In this document: positions 50,866-59,438 of the stretch, piece by piece
Position numbering within the stretch: position 1 is the stretch's first letter
Layout: each line of letters opens with the position of its first letter
Assembly (NCBI RefSeq): GCF_018130465.1
Contig: NZ_JAFCKJ010000007.1
Span: 186,001-250,000, forward strand
Reading direction: 5' to 3'
Origin: Bradyrhizobium canariense
Lineage (GTDB): Bacteria > Pseudomonadota > Alphaproteobacteria > Rhizobiales > Xanthobacteraceae
DNA length: 64,000 nucleotides
Notes under the pieces: model-generated
The model's input: only the letters and a program-made list of their open reading frames with translations
Database searches by the model: none
What the model was told of the DNA's origin: nothing
Program-made: the position numbers and the translations under genes

Positions 50866-52527
50866 CTACAGCGTGGCCGCCACGCCCTCCGACACCGGCC
50901 GGAAGTTCGCAAAATCCCAGCCGCGGCCCGGCGCTGCCTCGAGCAAGGCTCTGGTGTACGCCTCCTTCGGATGCGTCAGCACCTCGGCGGCCGGGCCCTG
51001 CTCCACGACGCGGCCGTGCTGCATCACCACGACCTCGTCGCAGATCTGTGCTGCGACGCGCAGATCGTGAGTGATGAACAGGATGGCGATGCCTAGCCGC
51101 TTCTGGATCTCGTCGAACAGTTCCAGCACCTGCGCCTGCACGGAGACATCGAGGGCGGAGACCGCCTCGTCCGCGACCAGTACGTCGGGATCGAGCGCGA
51201 GCGCGCGGGCGATCGCGATGCGCTGACGCTGGCCGCCCGAGAACTGGTGCGGATAGCGCGCGATCGCATCGGCGGGCAGGCCGACCAGCTCGAGCAACTC
51301 GCGGGCACGCTTCATTGCGTCGGCATGCGACACGCCGTAATTGATCGGGCCTTCCGCGATGCTTTCGCCGACGGTGACGCGCGGGTTGAGCGAGCGGTAG
51401 GGATCCTGGAACACGATCTGGATCTTCTTCCGATGCGGCTGCAACAGCCGCCGCGAGATGTCCGAGATCTCGCGGCCGGACAGGCGCACGCCGCCGGAAG
51501 TCGGATCGATCAGGCGGACGATGCAGCGCGCCACGGTCGATTTGCCCGAGCCGCTCTCGCCGACGATGCCGAGCGTGCGGCCCTTGCGCAGCGTCAGCGT
51601 GACCTTGTCGGCGGCGACGACTTCGCGGCCTTTGCCGAAGAACGCGCGCTCGCGGTAGACCTTGCCGAGCTCGTTGGCCTCCAGCACCACGGGTTCCTTG
51701 GTCTCGGGCCGTGCCGCGCGCGGCACCAGGCTCGGCACTGCGGAGAGCAGGTTGCGGGTGTACTCCATGGTCGGATTGCGCAGGATGGAATCGAGTGTGC
51801 CGGTCTCGACCAGCCGGCCCTGCCGCATCACCGCGACACGGTCGGCGATCTCGGCGACCACGCCCATGTCATGGGTGATGAACAGCACGGCGGTTCCGTG
51901 ATCGCGCTGGAGGTCGCGGATCAGGGTCAAAATCTGCTTCTGCGTCGTGACGTCGAGCGCGGTGGTCGGTTCGTCCGCAATGAGCAGCTTCGGTTCGAGC
52001 ACGAGTGCCATCGCGATCATGATGCGCTGGCGTTGACCGCCGGAGAGTCGGTGAGGGTAGGAGGCAAAGATGCGCTCGACCTGGGGCAGGCGCACCTGCT
52101 CCATCATGTCGAGGATGCGCTTCTTCCGCGCCTTCGCGTCGAGATTGGTGTGCGCGCGCAGGACCTCGTCGATCTGGCGCCCGACCGGCACCACCGGATT
52201 GAGCGCGGTCATCGGCTCCTGGAAGATCATCGCCATCTGCGTCGCGCGGAGCTGCCGCAGGCGGCGGTCGGTCGCGGTGAGAATCTCCTCACCGACCAGC
52301 TTGACGCTGCCGCCGGTGGGAATCAGCGTGCCTTTCGGCAGCAGGCCCATCGTGGTCAGCGAGGTCACCGACTTGCCCGAGCCGCTTTCGCCGACGAGGC
52401 ACAGCGTCTCGCGCTCGCGCACCTGGATCGAGATGCCGTCGATGATGTTTGCAGCGTTCGCCTTCTTGCCGACGGAGACGACGAGGTTGTTGATGTCGAG
52501 GATGGTGCTGGTCACTTGATCGGTCAT
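50866..52527 (-). CDS. dipeptide ABC transporter ATPase, DppD-DppF fusion
   Basis: 553 residues containing two full ATPase domains. First (about 10-265): LCLVGESGSGKSVTSLT, LSGGQRQRIMIAMALVLEPKLLIADEPTTALD. Second (about 285-540): LGIVGESGSGKSTVARCI, FSGGQRQRIAIARALALDPDVLVADEAVSALD, LFITHDLRVAAQI. The first domain ends with the oligopeptide-type LLSAVPSL motif. Energises the two permeases upstream. ATG at 52527 overlaps the permease stop by one base. Confidence 0.93.
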   Translation of the reverse strand: MTDQVTSTILDINNLVVSVGKKANAANIIDGISIQVRERETLCLVGESGSGKSVTSLTTMGLLPKGTLIPTGGSVKLVGEEILTATDRRLRQLRATQMAMIFQEPMTALNPVVPVGRQIDEVLRAHTNLDAKARKKRILDMMEQVRLPQVERIFASYPHRLSGGQRQRIMIAMALVLEPKLLIADEPTTALDVTTQKQILTLIRDLQRDHGTAVLFITHDMGVVAEIADRVAVMRQGRLVETGTLDSILRNPTMEYTRNLLSAVPSLVPRAARPETKEPVVLEANELGKVYRERAFFGKGREVVAADKVTLTLRKGRTLGIVGESGSGKSTVARCIVRLIDPTSGGVRLSGREISDISRRLLQPHRKKIQIVFQDPYRSLNPRVTVGESIAEGPINYGVSHADAMKRARELLELVGLPADAIARYPHQFSGGQRQRIAIARALALDPDVLVADEAVSALDVSVQAQVLELFDEIQKRLGIAILFITHDLRVAAQICDEVVVMQHGRVVEQGPAAEVLTHPKEAYTRALLEAAPGRGWDFANFRPVSEGVAATL

Positions 52528-53414
52528 TACTTGCCTTCCCGCTGTTTCATGCGCGGATCGAGGGCGTCGCGGGCGGCATCGCCGATCAAATTGATGCTGA
52601 GGATCGCGATCGACAGCAACAGGCCCGGCCAGAAGATCAGCGTCGGCTTGAGCTGGAAGTACTGACGGCCCTCGGCCATGATGTTGCCCCAGGTCGGCGT
52701 TTCCGGCGAGATGCCGGCGCCGAGGAAGGAGAGGATGGCCTCGGTGAGGATCGCGGACGCGCAGACGTAACTGCCCTGCACGATCAGAGGTGCGATCGTG
52801 TTCGGCATCAAATGCCGCCACATAATCTTTGGCAGGGATGAGCCGACCGAGATCGCCGCTTCAACATAGGGCTCTTCGCGCGCCGACAGCACGACCGAGC
52901 GCACCAGGCGTGCCACGCGGGGAACTTCGGGGATCGTGATCGCGATCAGCACGGTCCAGAGGCTGGCGCCGGACAGCGACACCACGGCGATTGCCAGCAG
53001 GATGCTCGGCATCGCCATCAGGCCGTCCATGATCCGCATCATGACGGAATCGACCAGCTTGAAGAAGCCGGAGACGAGGCCGATCGCCAGCCCGATGACG
53101 ATCGACATGATCGCCGAGCCGATGCCGATCAGAAGCGAGATGCGTCCGCCATACATGACGCGCGACAGTAGGTCGCGGCCATAGGCGTCGGTGCCGAGCA
53201 GGAACTGCGCCGAAGAGGGCTTCAGCCGCTGCGAGGGTGCAAGCTGGATCGGGTCATGCGGCGCGATCAACGGCGCCAGGATCGAGATCAGCACAACCAA
53301 CGCCAGGCAGATGGTCGCTGCCGCGATGATCGGCGTCGAGGTCAGGAATCCGAAGCGCGGCCGCAGCGGCGACGTGATCGGAATGGACGACTGGGGAAGG
53401 GTATCGACCGACAT
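52527..53414 (-). CDS. dipeptide/oligopeptide ABC permease, DppC-type
   Basis: 295 residues. LTSTPIIAAATICLALVVLISILAPLIAPHDPIQLAPSQRLKPSSAQFLLGTDAYGRDLLSRVMYGGRISLLIG is the DppC N-terminal signature; the coupling motif is EEPYVEAAISVGSSLPKIMWRHLMPNTIAPLIV. Six membrane helices. Follows the DppB-type gene by 19 bases. Confidence 0.93.
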   Translation of the reverse strand: MSVDTLPQSSIPITSPLRPRFGFLTSTPIIAAATICLALVVLISILAPLIAPHDPIQLAPSQRLKPSSAQFLLGTDAYGRDLLSRVMYGGRISLLIGIGSAIMSIVIGLAIGLVSGFFKLVDSVMMRIMDGLMAMPSILLAIAVVSLSGASLWTVLIAITIPEVPRVARLVRSVVLSAREEPYVEAAISVGSSLPKIMWRHLMPNTIAPLIVQGSYVCASAILTEAILSFLGAGISPETPTWGNIMAEGRQYFQLKPTLIFWPGLLLSIAILSINLIGDAARDALDPRMKQREGK

Positions 53415-53433
53415 TTTTGTTGTTATCCTTGCC

Positions 53434-54375
53434 TCAGTACCGGATCCGGGGATCGAGCAGCGTGTAGGCGACGTCGATCAGGAGATTGACGACGACATAG
53501 ATCAACGACGTCAGCAAGATCATCGCCTGGATCACCGGATAGTCGCGCGCCAGCACCGCATCCACCGTGAGGCGGCCGATGCCGGGAATGTTGAACACGC
53601 TTTCGGTGACGACGACCCCGGAGATCAGAAGCGCAAAGCCGGTACCGATCACCGTGATCACGGGCACGGCGGCGTTGCGCAGCGCATGGCGCATCATCAC
53701 GGCGACTTCGTTGATGCCTTTTGCGCGCGCGGTGCGGACGTAGTCCTCGCCGAGCACGTCGAGCATCGCCGCGCGCGTCATGCGCGCGATCAACGCGATG
53801 TAGATGAAGGACAGCGCGCAGGTCGGCAGGATGATGCGCTCGAAGAACGGCCCAAAACCGTTCGAGATGCTGCGGAAGCCCTGCACCGGCACCCAGCGCA
53901 GGTCGATCGCGAAGACCTCGATCAGGATGTAGCCGACCACGAACACCGGCACCGAGAAGCCGAGCACGGACAGGCCCATCACGAAGCGGTCGATCCAGGT
54001 GCCGTGCTTCCAGGCCGCGATCACACCCAGGGGAACAGCGACGATGACGGCGAGGATGATGGTCGACAGCGCGATCGAGATCGACGGCTCGACCCGCTGG
54101 CCGATCATCTTCATCACCGGAAGGTTGGAGATGAGTGAAGTTCCGAGATCGCCGTGCAGCAGCTTGTTCAGCCAGGTGATGAACTGCACGATCAGCGGCT
54201 CGTTGAGACCGAGCGAGGTGCGGATGCGCTCGAGCCGCTCCGGCGTGGCGTTGTCGCCGGCAAGAATCGCGGCGGGATCGCCCGGCGTGAGGCGGAGCAG
54301 GAGGAAGACGAACAGCGCCACCACGCCCATCACGGGCACGGCGGCGAAAATTCGGCGAAGGAGATATCCGAGCAA
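53434..54375 (-). CDS. dipeptide/oligopeptide ABC permease, DppB-type
   Basis: 313 residues. MLGYLLRRIFAAVPVMGVVALFVFLLLRLTPGDPAAILAG is the usual DppB start, followed by LGLNEPLIVQFITWLNKLLHGDLGTSL and the coupling segment DYVRTARAKGINEVAVMMRHALRNAAVPVITVIG. Six membrane helices. First of the three leftward transporter genes; 166 bases separate it from the M20 gene upstream. Confidence 0.93.
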   Translation of the reverse strand: MLGYLLRRIFAAVPVMGVVALFVFLLLRLTPGDPAAILAGDNATPERLERIRTSLGLNEPLIVQFITWLNKLLHGDLGTSLISNLPVMKMIGQRVEPSISIALSTIILAVIVAVPLGVIAAWKHGTWIDRFVMGLSVLGFSVPVFVVGYILIEVFAIDLRWVPVQGFRSISNGFGPFFERIILPTCALSFIYIALIARMTRAAMLDVLGEDYVRTARAKGINEVAVMMRHALRNAAVPVITVIGTGFALLISGVVVTESVFNIPGIGRLTVDAVLARDYPVIQAMILLTSLIYVVVNLLIDVAYTLLDPRIRY

Positions 54376-54541
54376 GTTGGATCCCGTCAGATTAGAGTCA
54401 AATCAGAGACAGCGGCTGCAGCCTGGTTCTGCCATCAGCCTAACATTTCAGCAATTCCCATGCCATCCGGGCCACGGTTTTTGCAGTGCGGTCACCTTGT
54501 TTTGGTGAGCTGGCTCGGTTTTGGTGGCGTGGCTCGCGCCA

Positions 54542-55672
54542 TCACTCCAGAGTCGCGAGCAGCCCTGCCATCAGCCGGCCGCGTTCGACGAGGCTTTCGA
54601 CCTCGATATACTCTTCGAGCGTGTGGCCGTTGCCGCCACGCACGCCCAGGCCGTCGAGAGTCGGGATGCCCATTGCACCCGTGAAATTGCCGTCGGAGCC
54701 GCCGCCGGCGCTCGCATGCGGCAGTTCTGCGCCGAGCGACTTGGCGATATCGCGGGCCTTTTCATACAGCGCCATGGTGCCGGCATCAGGCTCCCAGACC
54801 GGACGTGTCACGCCGCGCGTCACCTTGAAGGCGACATCGTTGGTTGTACCTGACAGCGCCAGCATCCTCTCGACGCCGCGATCGAGGTCGGCCTGGCGCT
54901 TGGCCATCGAAAGCGCTTCGCCGGTGGCGGTCGTGGCAACGCAATTGACCCATTGTCCTCCGTGCACGACGCCGACCGAAAACGTGCAGTCCTCGCTCGT
55001 CATCGCGTCGATGGCGAGGATTTGCCGCGCCATCTCGCGAATCGCCGAGCGGCCCGCCGACAAGGTCGCGCCGGCGTGGCTTGGCCGGCCGGTCGCCTCG
55101 AGATTGAAGCGCGCGATGGCGTAACGTCCGGTGGTGACGCCGTTGTCAGCGCGGCCGGGCTCGGGCACCAGCACGTATTTGTTGCGCGCGGCTTCCGCCT
55201 CGATGATATCGCGCGTGGAGGGTGTGCCGACTTCCTCGTCGGGCGTGAACAGCACGGTGATCGGCAGCGGCGTCGTGAACGAGGCGCGGGCCAGTTGGCG
55301 GATCGCTTCCAGCGAAAGATAATTGCCGCCCTTCATGTCGTAGATGCCGGGTCCGTAGCACTTGCTGCCCTCGCGCCGCCATTTCAGCTTCTCGATGGTG
55401 CCCGTGGGGTGGACGGTATCCATGTGTCCGGCAATCAGGATGCCCGGCTCGCCTTGCTTCGGATGCGGAAAGCGTGCGCGGATCACGCCACCAAAGCCCT
55501 GGCGACCGGCGATGCGCTCGATCGTCGCACCCATGATCGCCATCTCCCGCGCTGCGATATCGAGCATGCGGTTCACGGCGCTCGCGTCCCAGGTCGGGCT
55601 TTCGCATTCCACCCAGCCGCGCAGGCCCTGGAGCATCGCTTCGGAATCGAAGGGAAGATTGGCTGGATTCAT
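54542..55672 (-). CDS. M20 family metallopeptidase (carboxypeptidase G2-like)
   Basis: 376 residues. ILIAGHMDTVHPTGTIEKLKWRREGSKCYGPGIYDMKGGNYLSLEAIRQL, VLFTPDEEVGTPSTRDIIEAEA, ATGRPSHAGATLSAGRSAI and a C-terminal SAGGGSDGNFTGAMGIPTLDGLGVRGGNGHTLEEYIEVESL carry the two-zinc site and catalytic Glu. Resembles CPG2/ArgE enzymes that remove C-terminal residues or N-acyl groups. Starts at MNPANLPFDSEAM; divergent from the SBP gene, 268 bases away. Confidence 0.92.
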   Translation of the reverse strand: MNPANLPFDSEAMLQGLRGWVECESPTWDASAVNRMLDIAAREMAIMGATIERIAGRQGFGGVIRARFPHPKQGEPGILIAGHMDTVHPTGTIEKLKWRREGSKCYGPGIYDMKGGNYLSLEAIRQLARASFTTPLPITVLFTPDEEVGTPSTRDIIEAEAARNKYVLVPEPGRADNGVTTGRYAIARFNLEATGRPSHAGATLSAGRSAIREMARQILAIDAMTSEDCTFSVGVVHGGQWVNCVATTATGEALSMAKRQADLDRGVERMLALSGTTNDVAFKVTRGVTRPVWEPDAGTMALYEKARDIAKSLGAELPHASAGGGSDGNFTGAMGIPTLDGLGVRGGNGHTLEEYIEVESLVERGRLMAGLLATLE

Positions 55673-55940
55673 CTCAATGTCTCTCGAGCTTCGGAACGTG
55701 GAACGCGCATTGCATCGGCGCAGGGCAGGACAGGCGGAGAGCGTTGTAGAGCCAAACCGATCCTTGTGGAGCCCGTGCGCGCGCCGCTTGGGCTTGCAGC
55801 GAAACCGGATTGACGCGCTCGGCACTGTCTGCAAGTCTCGAAAAGATAAAGGCATTGCATGAGGTTAGTTCGCCTAAGGAACGAACCGGATGCTCAATCG
55901 ATAACCTGCCTTTGAACAGTTTCACGTCAGGAGAACTTTT

Positions 55941-57548
55941 ATGTTTAAGTTGATGCGCCGGGGGCCTCGCGCGTTCGCCTCCAAACTTGCGCTGTCGGTC
56001 GTCGCGCTTTCGACCGCGCTGGCCTCGCCGGTGCTTGCGGCCGGCAAGACCATCACGGCGGTAATGCACTCGGATCTGCGCATCATCGATCCGATCTTCA
56101 CCACGGCCTATATCACGCGTGACCATGGCTACATGATCTATGACACGCTGGTGGCGCCCGATTCGAACTTCAAGATCCAGCCGCAGATGGCGGACTGGAA
56201 GGTCTCCGACGACAAGCTCACCTACACCTTCACGCTGCGCGACGGCCTGAAGTGGCATGACGGTGCGCCGGTGACGGCGGAGGACTGCGTTGCCTCGCTC
56301 AAGCGCTGGGCCGCGGTCGACGGCATGGGCCAGAAACTGCTCGACTTCACCGCGAGCATCGAGGCGACCGATGCCAAGACCATCACGCTGAAGCTGAAGG
56401 AGCCCTACGGCCTCGTGCTCGACTCGATCGGCAAGCCGTCCTCCCGCGTTGCCTTCATGATGCCGAAGCGCCTCGCCGAGACGCCGCCGGACAAGCAGAT
56501 CCCCGAGCAGATCGGCTCGGGTCCTTTCAAGTTCGTGCAGTCGGAATTCCAGCCGGGCGTGAAGGCGGTCTACGTCAAGAACACCGACTACGTGCCGCGC
56601 AAGGAGCCGTCGAGCTGGACCTCCGGCGGCAAGGTGGTGAAGGTCGACCGCGTCGAGTGGATCACCATGCCGGACTCGCAGACCGCGGTGAACGCGTTGC
56701 AGTCGGGCGACATCGACTTCATGGAAAATCTGCCCTACGACATGCTGCCGTTGCTGGAGGCGAACAAGGAGATCACGATCGAGGTCTCGAACAAGTTCGG
56801 CTTCCAGACGCTCGGCCGGATGAACTTCCTTTATCCGCCGTTCGACAACGTGAAGGTGCGGCGTGCCGCCTTTCTGGCGATAAACCAGAAGGACGTTCTC
56901 GACGCGCTCGTCGGCAACGCCAAATATCAGAAGATCTGTGGTGCCTTCTTCGTGTGCGACACGCCATTCGCGACCGAGGTCGGTGGCGAGACCCTGGTGA
57001 AGGGCAACGGCATGGCCGAAGCCAAGAAGGCGCTCGCCGAGTCCGGCTATGACGGCACCCCGATCGTGATCATGGCCCCTGGCGATGTCACGACATTGAA
57101 GGCGCAGCCGATCGTTGCGGCTCAGTTGCTGCGCGAGGCCGGCTTCAAGGTCGACCTGCAAGCGACCGATTGGCAGACGGTGGTGAGCCGCCGCGCCAGC
57201 CAGAAGCCGCCGAAGGAGGGGGGCTGGAATATGTTCTTCACCAACTGGGTGGCGGCCGACGTCTCCAACCCGATCGCCAATCTCTCGATCGGCGGCCAGG
57301 GCAAGAAGGGCTGGTTCGGCTGGGCGGAGAACGCCAAGATCGAAAAGCTCAAGGACGACTTCGTTCGCGCCGCCTCGCTCGACGATCAGAAGAAGATCGC
57401 CGCTGAGATCCAGAAGGAAGCCTATGAGCAGGTGATCTACATTCCGCTGGGGCAGTATCTGCTGCCGAGCGGCTGGCGCAAATCGCTGACCGGCGTCCTC
57501 GACGGTCCCGCGACCCCGCTGTTCTGGAACGTCGACAAGTCGGAGTAG
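55941..57548 (+). CDS. peptide ABC transporter substrate-binding protein (family 5)
   Basis: 535 residues. Signal peptide MFKLMRRGPRAFASKLALSV...LAA. The mature protein has the SBP_bac_5 markers: HSDLRIIDPIFTTAYITRDHGYMIYDTLVAPD, YTFTLRDGLKWHDGAPVTAEDCVASLKRWAAVDG and GSGPFKFVQSEFQPG. Binds peptides for the DppBC-DF system transcribed leftward on the other side of the M20 gene. AGGAG precedes the ATG. Confidence 0.92.
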   Translation: MFKLMRRGPRAFASKLALSVVALSTALASPVLAAGKTITAVMHSDLRIIDPIFTTAYITRDHGYMIYDTLVAPDSNFKIQPQMADWKVSDDKLTYTFTLRDGLKWHDGAPVTAEDCVASLKRWAAVDGMGQKLLDFTASIEATDAKTITLKLKEPYGLVLDSIGKPSSRVAFMMPKRLAETPPDKQIPEQIGSGPFKFVQSEFQPGVKAVYVKNTDYVPRKEPSSWTSGGKVVKVDRVEWITMPDSQTAVNALQSGDIDFMENLPYDMLPLLEANKEITIEVSNKFGFQTLGRMNFLYPPFDNVKVRRAAFLAINQKDVLDALVGNAKYQKICGAFFVCDTPFATEVGGETLVKGNGMAEAKKALAESGYDGTPIVIMAPGDVTTLKAQPIVAAQLLREAGFKVDLQATDWQTVVSRRASQKPPKEGGWNMFFTNWVAADVSNPIANLSIGGQGKKGWFGWAENAKIEKLKDDFVRAASLDDQKKIAAEIQKEAYEQVIYIPLGQYLLPSGWRKSLTGVLDGPATPLFWNVDKSE

Positions 57549-57591
57549 GGGCGAGGGCACTTCCTCGGCACCTTTGGTCCGGATCATCATG

Positions 57592-57620
57592 CGGCGCCGC
57601 TGTCATCAGCGGCGCCGTTG
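57592..57620 (+). terminator. terminator-like hairpin after the peptide SBP gene
   Basis: CGGCGCCGCTG (57592-57602) and CAGCGGCGCCG (57607-57617) form an 11-bp perfect stem with a TCAT loop, followed by TTGTCGTTT. The T run is imperfect. Two 16-base direct repeats (GTTGTCGTTtGCCAGG type) follow at 57617-57648. Confidence 0.7.
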
Positions 57621-57669
57621 TCGTTTGCCAGGGTTGTCGTTCGCCAGGCGGGACTAACAGGCGTCTCGC

Positions 57670-57810
57670 TCAGCAGTGGCTGTCGCGGATCCCCTCGAGC
57701 CCTTCGCTCGCGAATGGCACGGTGAAGGCGACCTTCTCGGCGCTCAACGGCGTACGTTCCGTCTTCGCCCGCTCCGCGGCGTCGTGGTCTTTACGGGGTT
57801 CCGGTTCCAT
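57670..57810 (-). CDS. putative 46-residue acidic/basic small protein
   Basis: Open frame MEPEPRKDHDAAERAKTERT followed by PLSAEKVAFTVPFASEGLEGIRDSHC, with a weak AGGCG before the ATG. It is hydrophilic with a plausible composition and fills most of an otherwise empty 316-base gap. No family is recognised and nothing but composition and position supports it. Confidence 0.35.
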   Translation of the reverse strand: MEPEPRKDHDAAERAKTERTPLSAEKVAFTVPFASEGLEGIRDSHC

Positions 57811-57864
57811 TGAAGCGCCTTTTCAGATTGTTGCAGTACAACATCGAAAGCGCCACGAAGTTCC

Positions 57865-59115
57865 TCACGCGATGGCGCGATGATGCGGCTTGAACAGCCG
57901 CCCTCTCTCCACCACCAGCACGATCGCGAGCGCCGCGAGTGACGACACGAAGAAGCCGACCGAGAACGGCAGCAGCGTGCCGTCGAAGCTTTGTCCGATC
58001 GCCATGCCGACGACGATGCCGATCAACGTGGTGATCGAGCCGTAGAGCGAGGAGGCCGTGCCGGCGATGTGGCCCTGCGGCTCCATGGCGAGTGCCGTGA
58101 AGTTGGCGACCATCATGCCGAACGAGAACATCATGAGCGCCGAGAGCACCATGAACAGCGGAAGCGGCAACGCGCCGAGGCTTTCCGTCAGCAGCATCAC
58201 GCCAGCCACCGCGGTGTAGAGCGTGAGTGCCCCATGCGAGATCACGCGCATCCCGAGGGTCCCGACGAATCTCGCGTTGAGAAAGCCGGCAATGGCGGTG
58301 CCGGCCGCGATCGCGGCGAAGGCGAGCGGAAAATAATGGCCGAGGTGATAGATGCCGACAAAAACCTGCTGGGCCAGAAATACGTAGGCGAACAGCGCAC
58401 CCATCACGCTACCAGCGGCGAGCGCGTAACCGATGGTTTGGCGATGAGTCACGGTCTGCCAGTAGGCCGCGAGCACGTCGGCCGGCGCAAGCGACCTGCG
58501 TTCGCTCTCGGGCAAGGTCTCCGGCAGCCGCAGCACGGACCATGCGAGCGCGAGCAGGCCGTAGAGCATCAGCACGACGAAGATGCCGCGCCATTGCGTC
58601 ACCAGCAGCACCGCCTGGCCGAAGGAGGGCGCGATCACGGGCACCGCGATGAATATCATCATCGCAAGCGACATCACGCTCGCCATGCGGCGGCCGACGT
58701 AGCAGTCACGCACGATCGAGGTCGCGATCACGCGCGTCGCCGAGGTGCCGAAGCCCTGCAGTGCGCGCGCCAGCAGCAGCGTCTCGAACGACGGCGCGGC
58801 AATCGCCAGCACGCTCGCCACCGCATAGACCGCCATCCCGCCGAGCAGCACCGGGCGGCGGCCGAAGCGGTCCGACAGCGGACCCATGACGAACTGGCCC
58901 GCGCCGAAGCCGATCAGGAAGGTCGACAGCACCAGCTGGAGATGGTTGGCGACGGGGATATTGAACGCTGACCCGATATTGGGCAGCGCCGGGAGCATCA
59001 TGTCCATCGCAAGCGGATTCAGCGCCATGATTGACGCGATCACGATGACGAATTCGGGGAAACCCATGGGCCGGTGTCCCGCGGACACCCAATCGTCGGC
59101 ATTGACGTCGGACAA
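57865..59115 (-). CDS. Bcr/CflA-family multidrug MFS exporter
   Basis: 416 residues, 12 membrane helices. IMALNPLAMDMMLPALPNIGSAFNIPVANHLQLVLSTFLIGFGAGQFVMGPLSDRFGRRPVLLGGMAVYAVASV is the Bcr/CflA start with intact A-motif GPLSDRFGRRPV. Proton-driven efflux of drugs or metabolites. Begins at a TTG (59115) with AGAGGGGAG eight bases upstream. No regulator is adjacent. Confidence 0.9.
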   Translation of the reverse strand: MSDVNADDWVSAGHRPMGFPEFVIVIASIMALNPLAMDMMLPALPNIGSAFNIPVANHLQLVLSTFLIGFGAGQFVMGPLSDRFGRRPVLLGGMAVYAVASVLAIAAPSFETLLLARALQGFGTSATRVIATSIVRDCYVGRRMASVMSLAMMIFIAVPVIAPSFGQAVLLVTQWRGIFVVLMLYGLLALAWSVLRLPETLPESERRSLAPADVLAAYWQTVTHRQTIGYALAAGSVMGALFAYVFLAQQVFVGIYHLGHYFPLAFAAIAAGTAIAGFLNARFVGTLGMRVISHGALTLYTAVAGVMLLTESLGALPLPLFMVLSALMMFSFGMMVANFTALAMEPQGHIAGTASSLYGSITTLIGIVVGMAIGQSFDGTLLPFSVGFFVSSLAALAIVLVVERGRLFKPHHRAIA

Positions 59116-59438
59116 GAAGCTCCCCTCTGAAATTCAAGAGCTTTATCTAACCTCGATGCTGCAACGCACAAGTCATGTTTCGAGATGGCTGGCAGGCGGC
59201 GCCGGGACGGACAACAATTGGTGAAGAAGCGGCCGTTGGGGCTTTGACATTCACGCCGGCGAAGCGCTGGGGGCCTCACTCAGCCGGCGCGACGGGCTTA
59301 CCCGGCCGCCCGAGTGCCATTTGTCCGCCCAACATCTAATGGTTGTTAGTTACCGTTGATTGGACGAGAGTCCCCGAGAGCGGGGCTGTTGCGGGGACGC
59401 GGGACAGGTCCGGTCCCTTGTTCGTGCCGGGAGCGATC
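59116..59438. other. 323-base gap between divergent exporter and glucose dehydrogenase genes
   Basis: I see no ORF with an RBS, no strong dyad and no repeat of the kinds found elsewhere. The right half contains short hairpins such as CCCCG-AGAG-CGGGG near 59375. The region should contain both divergent promoters, but no consensus elements stand out. Confidence 0.4.

Noticed and set aside
51247-52665. 472-codon plus-strand frame opposite the dipeptide ATPase
   Set aside because: Antisense to a fusion ATPase with two complete motif sets.
55674-57590. 638-codon minus-strand frame opposite the peptide SBP gene
   Set aside because: Antisense shadow of a well-supported family 5 SBP; His/Arg/Asp-rich, no recognisable family.
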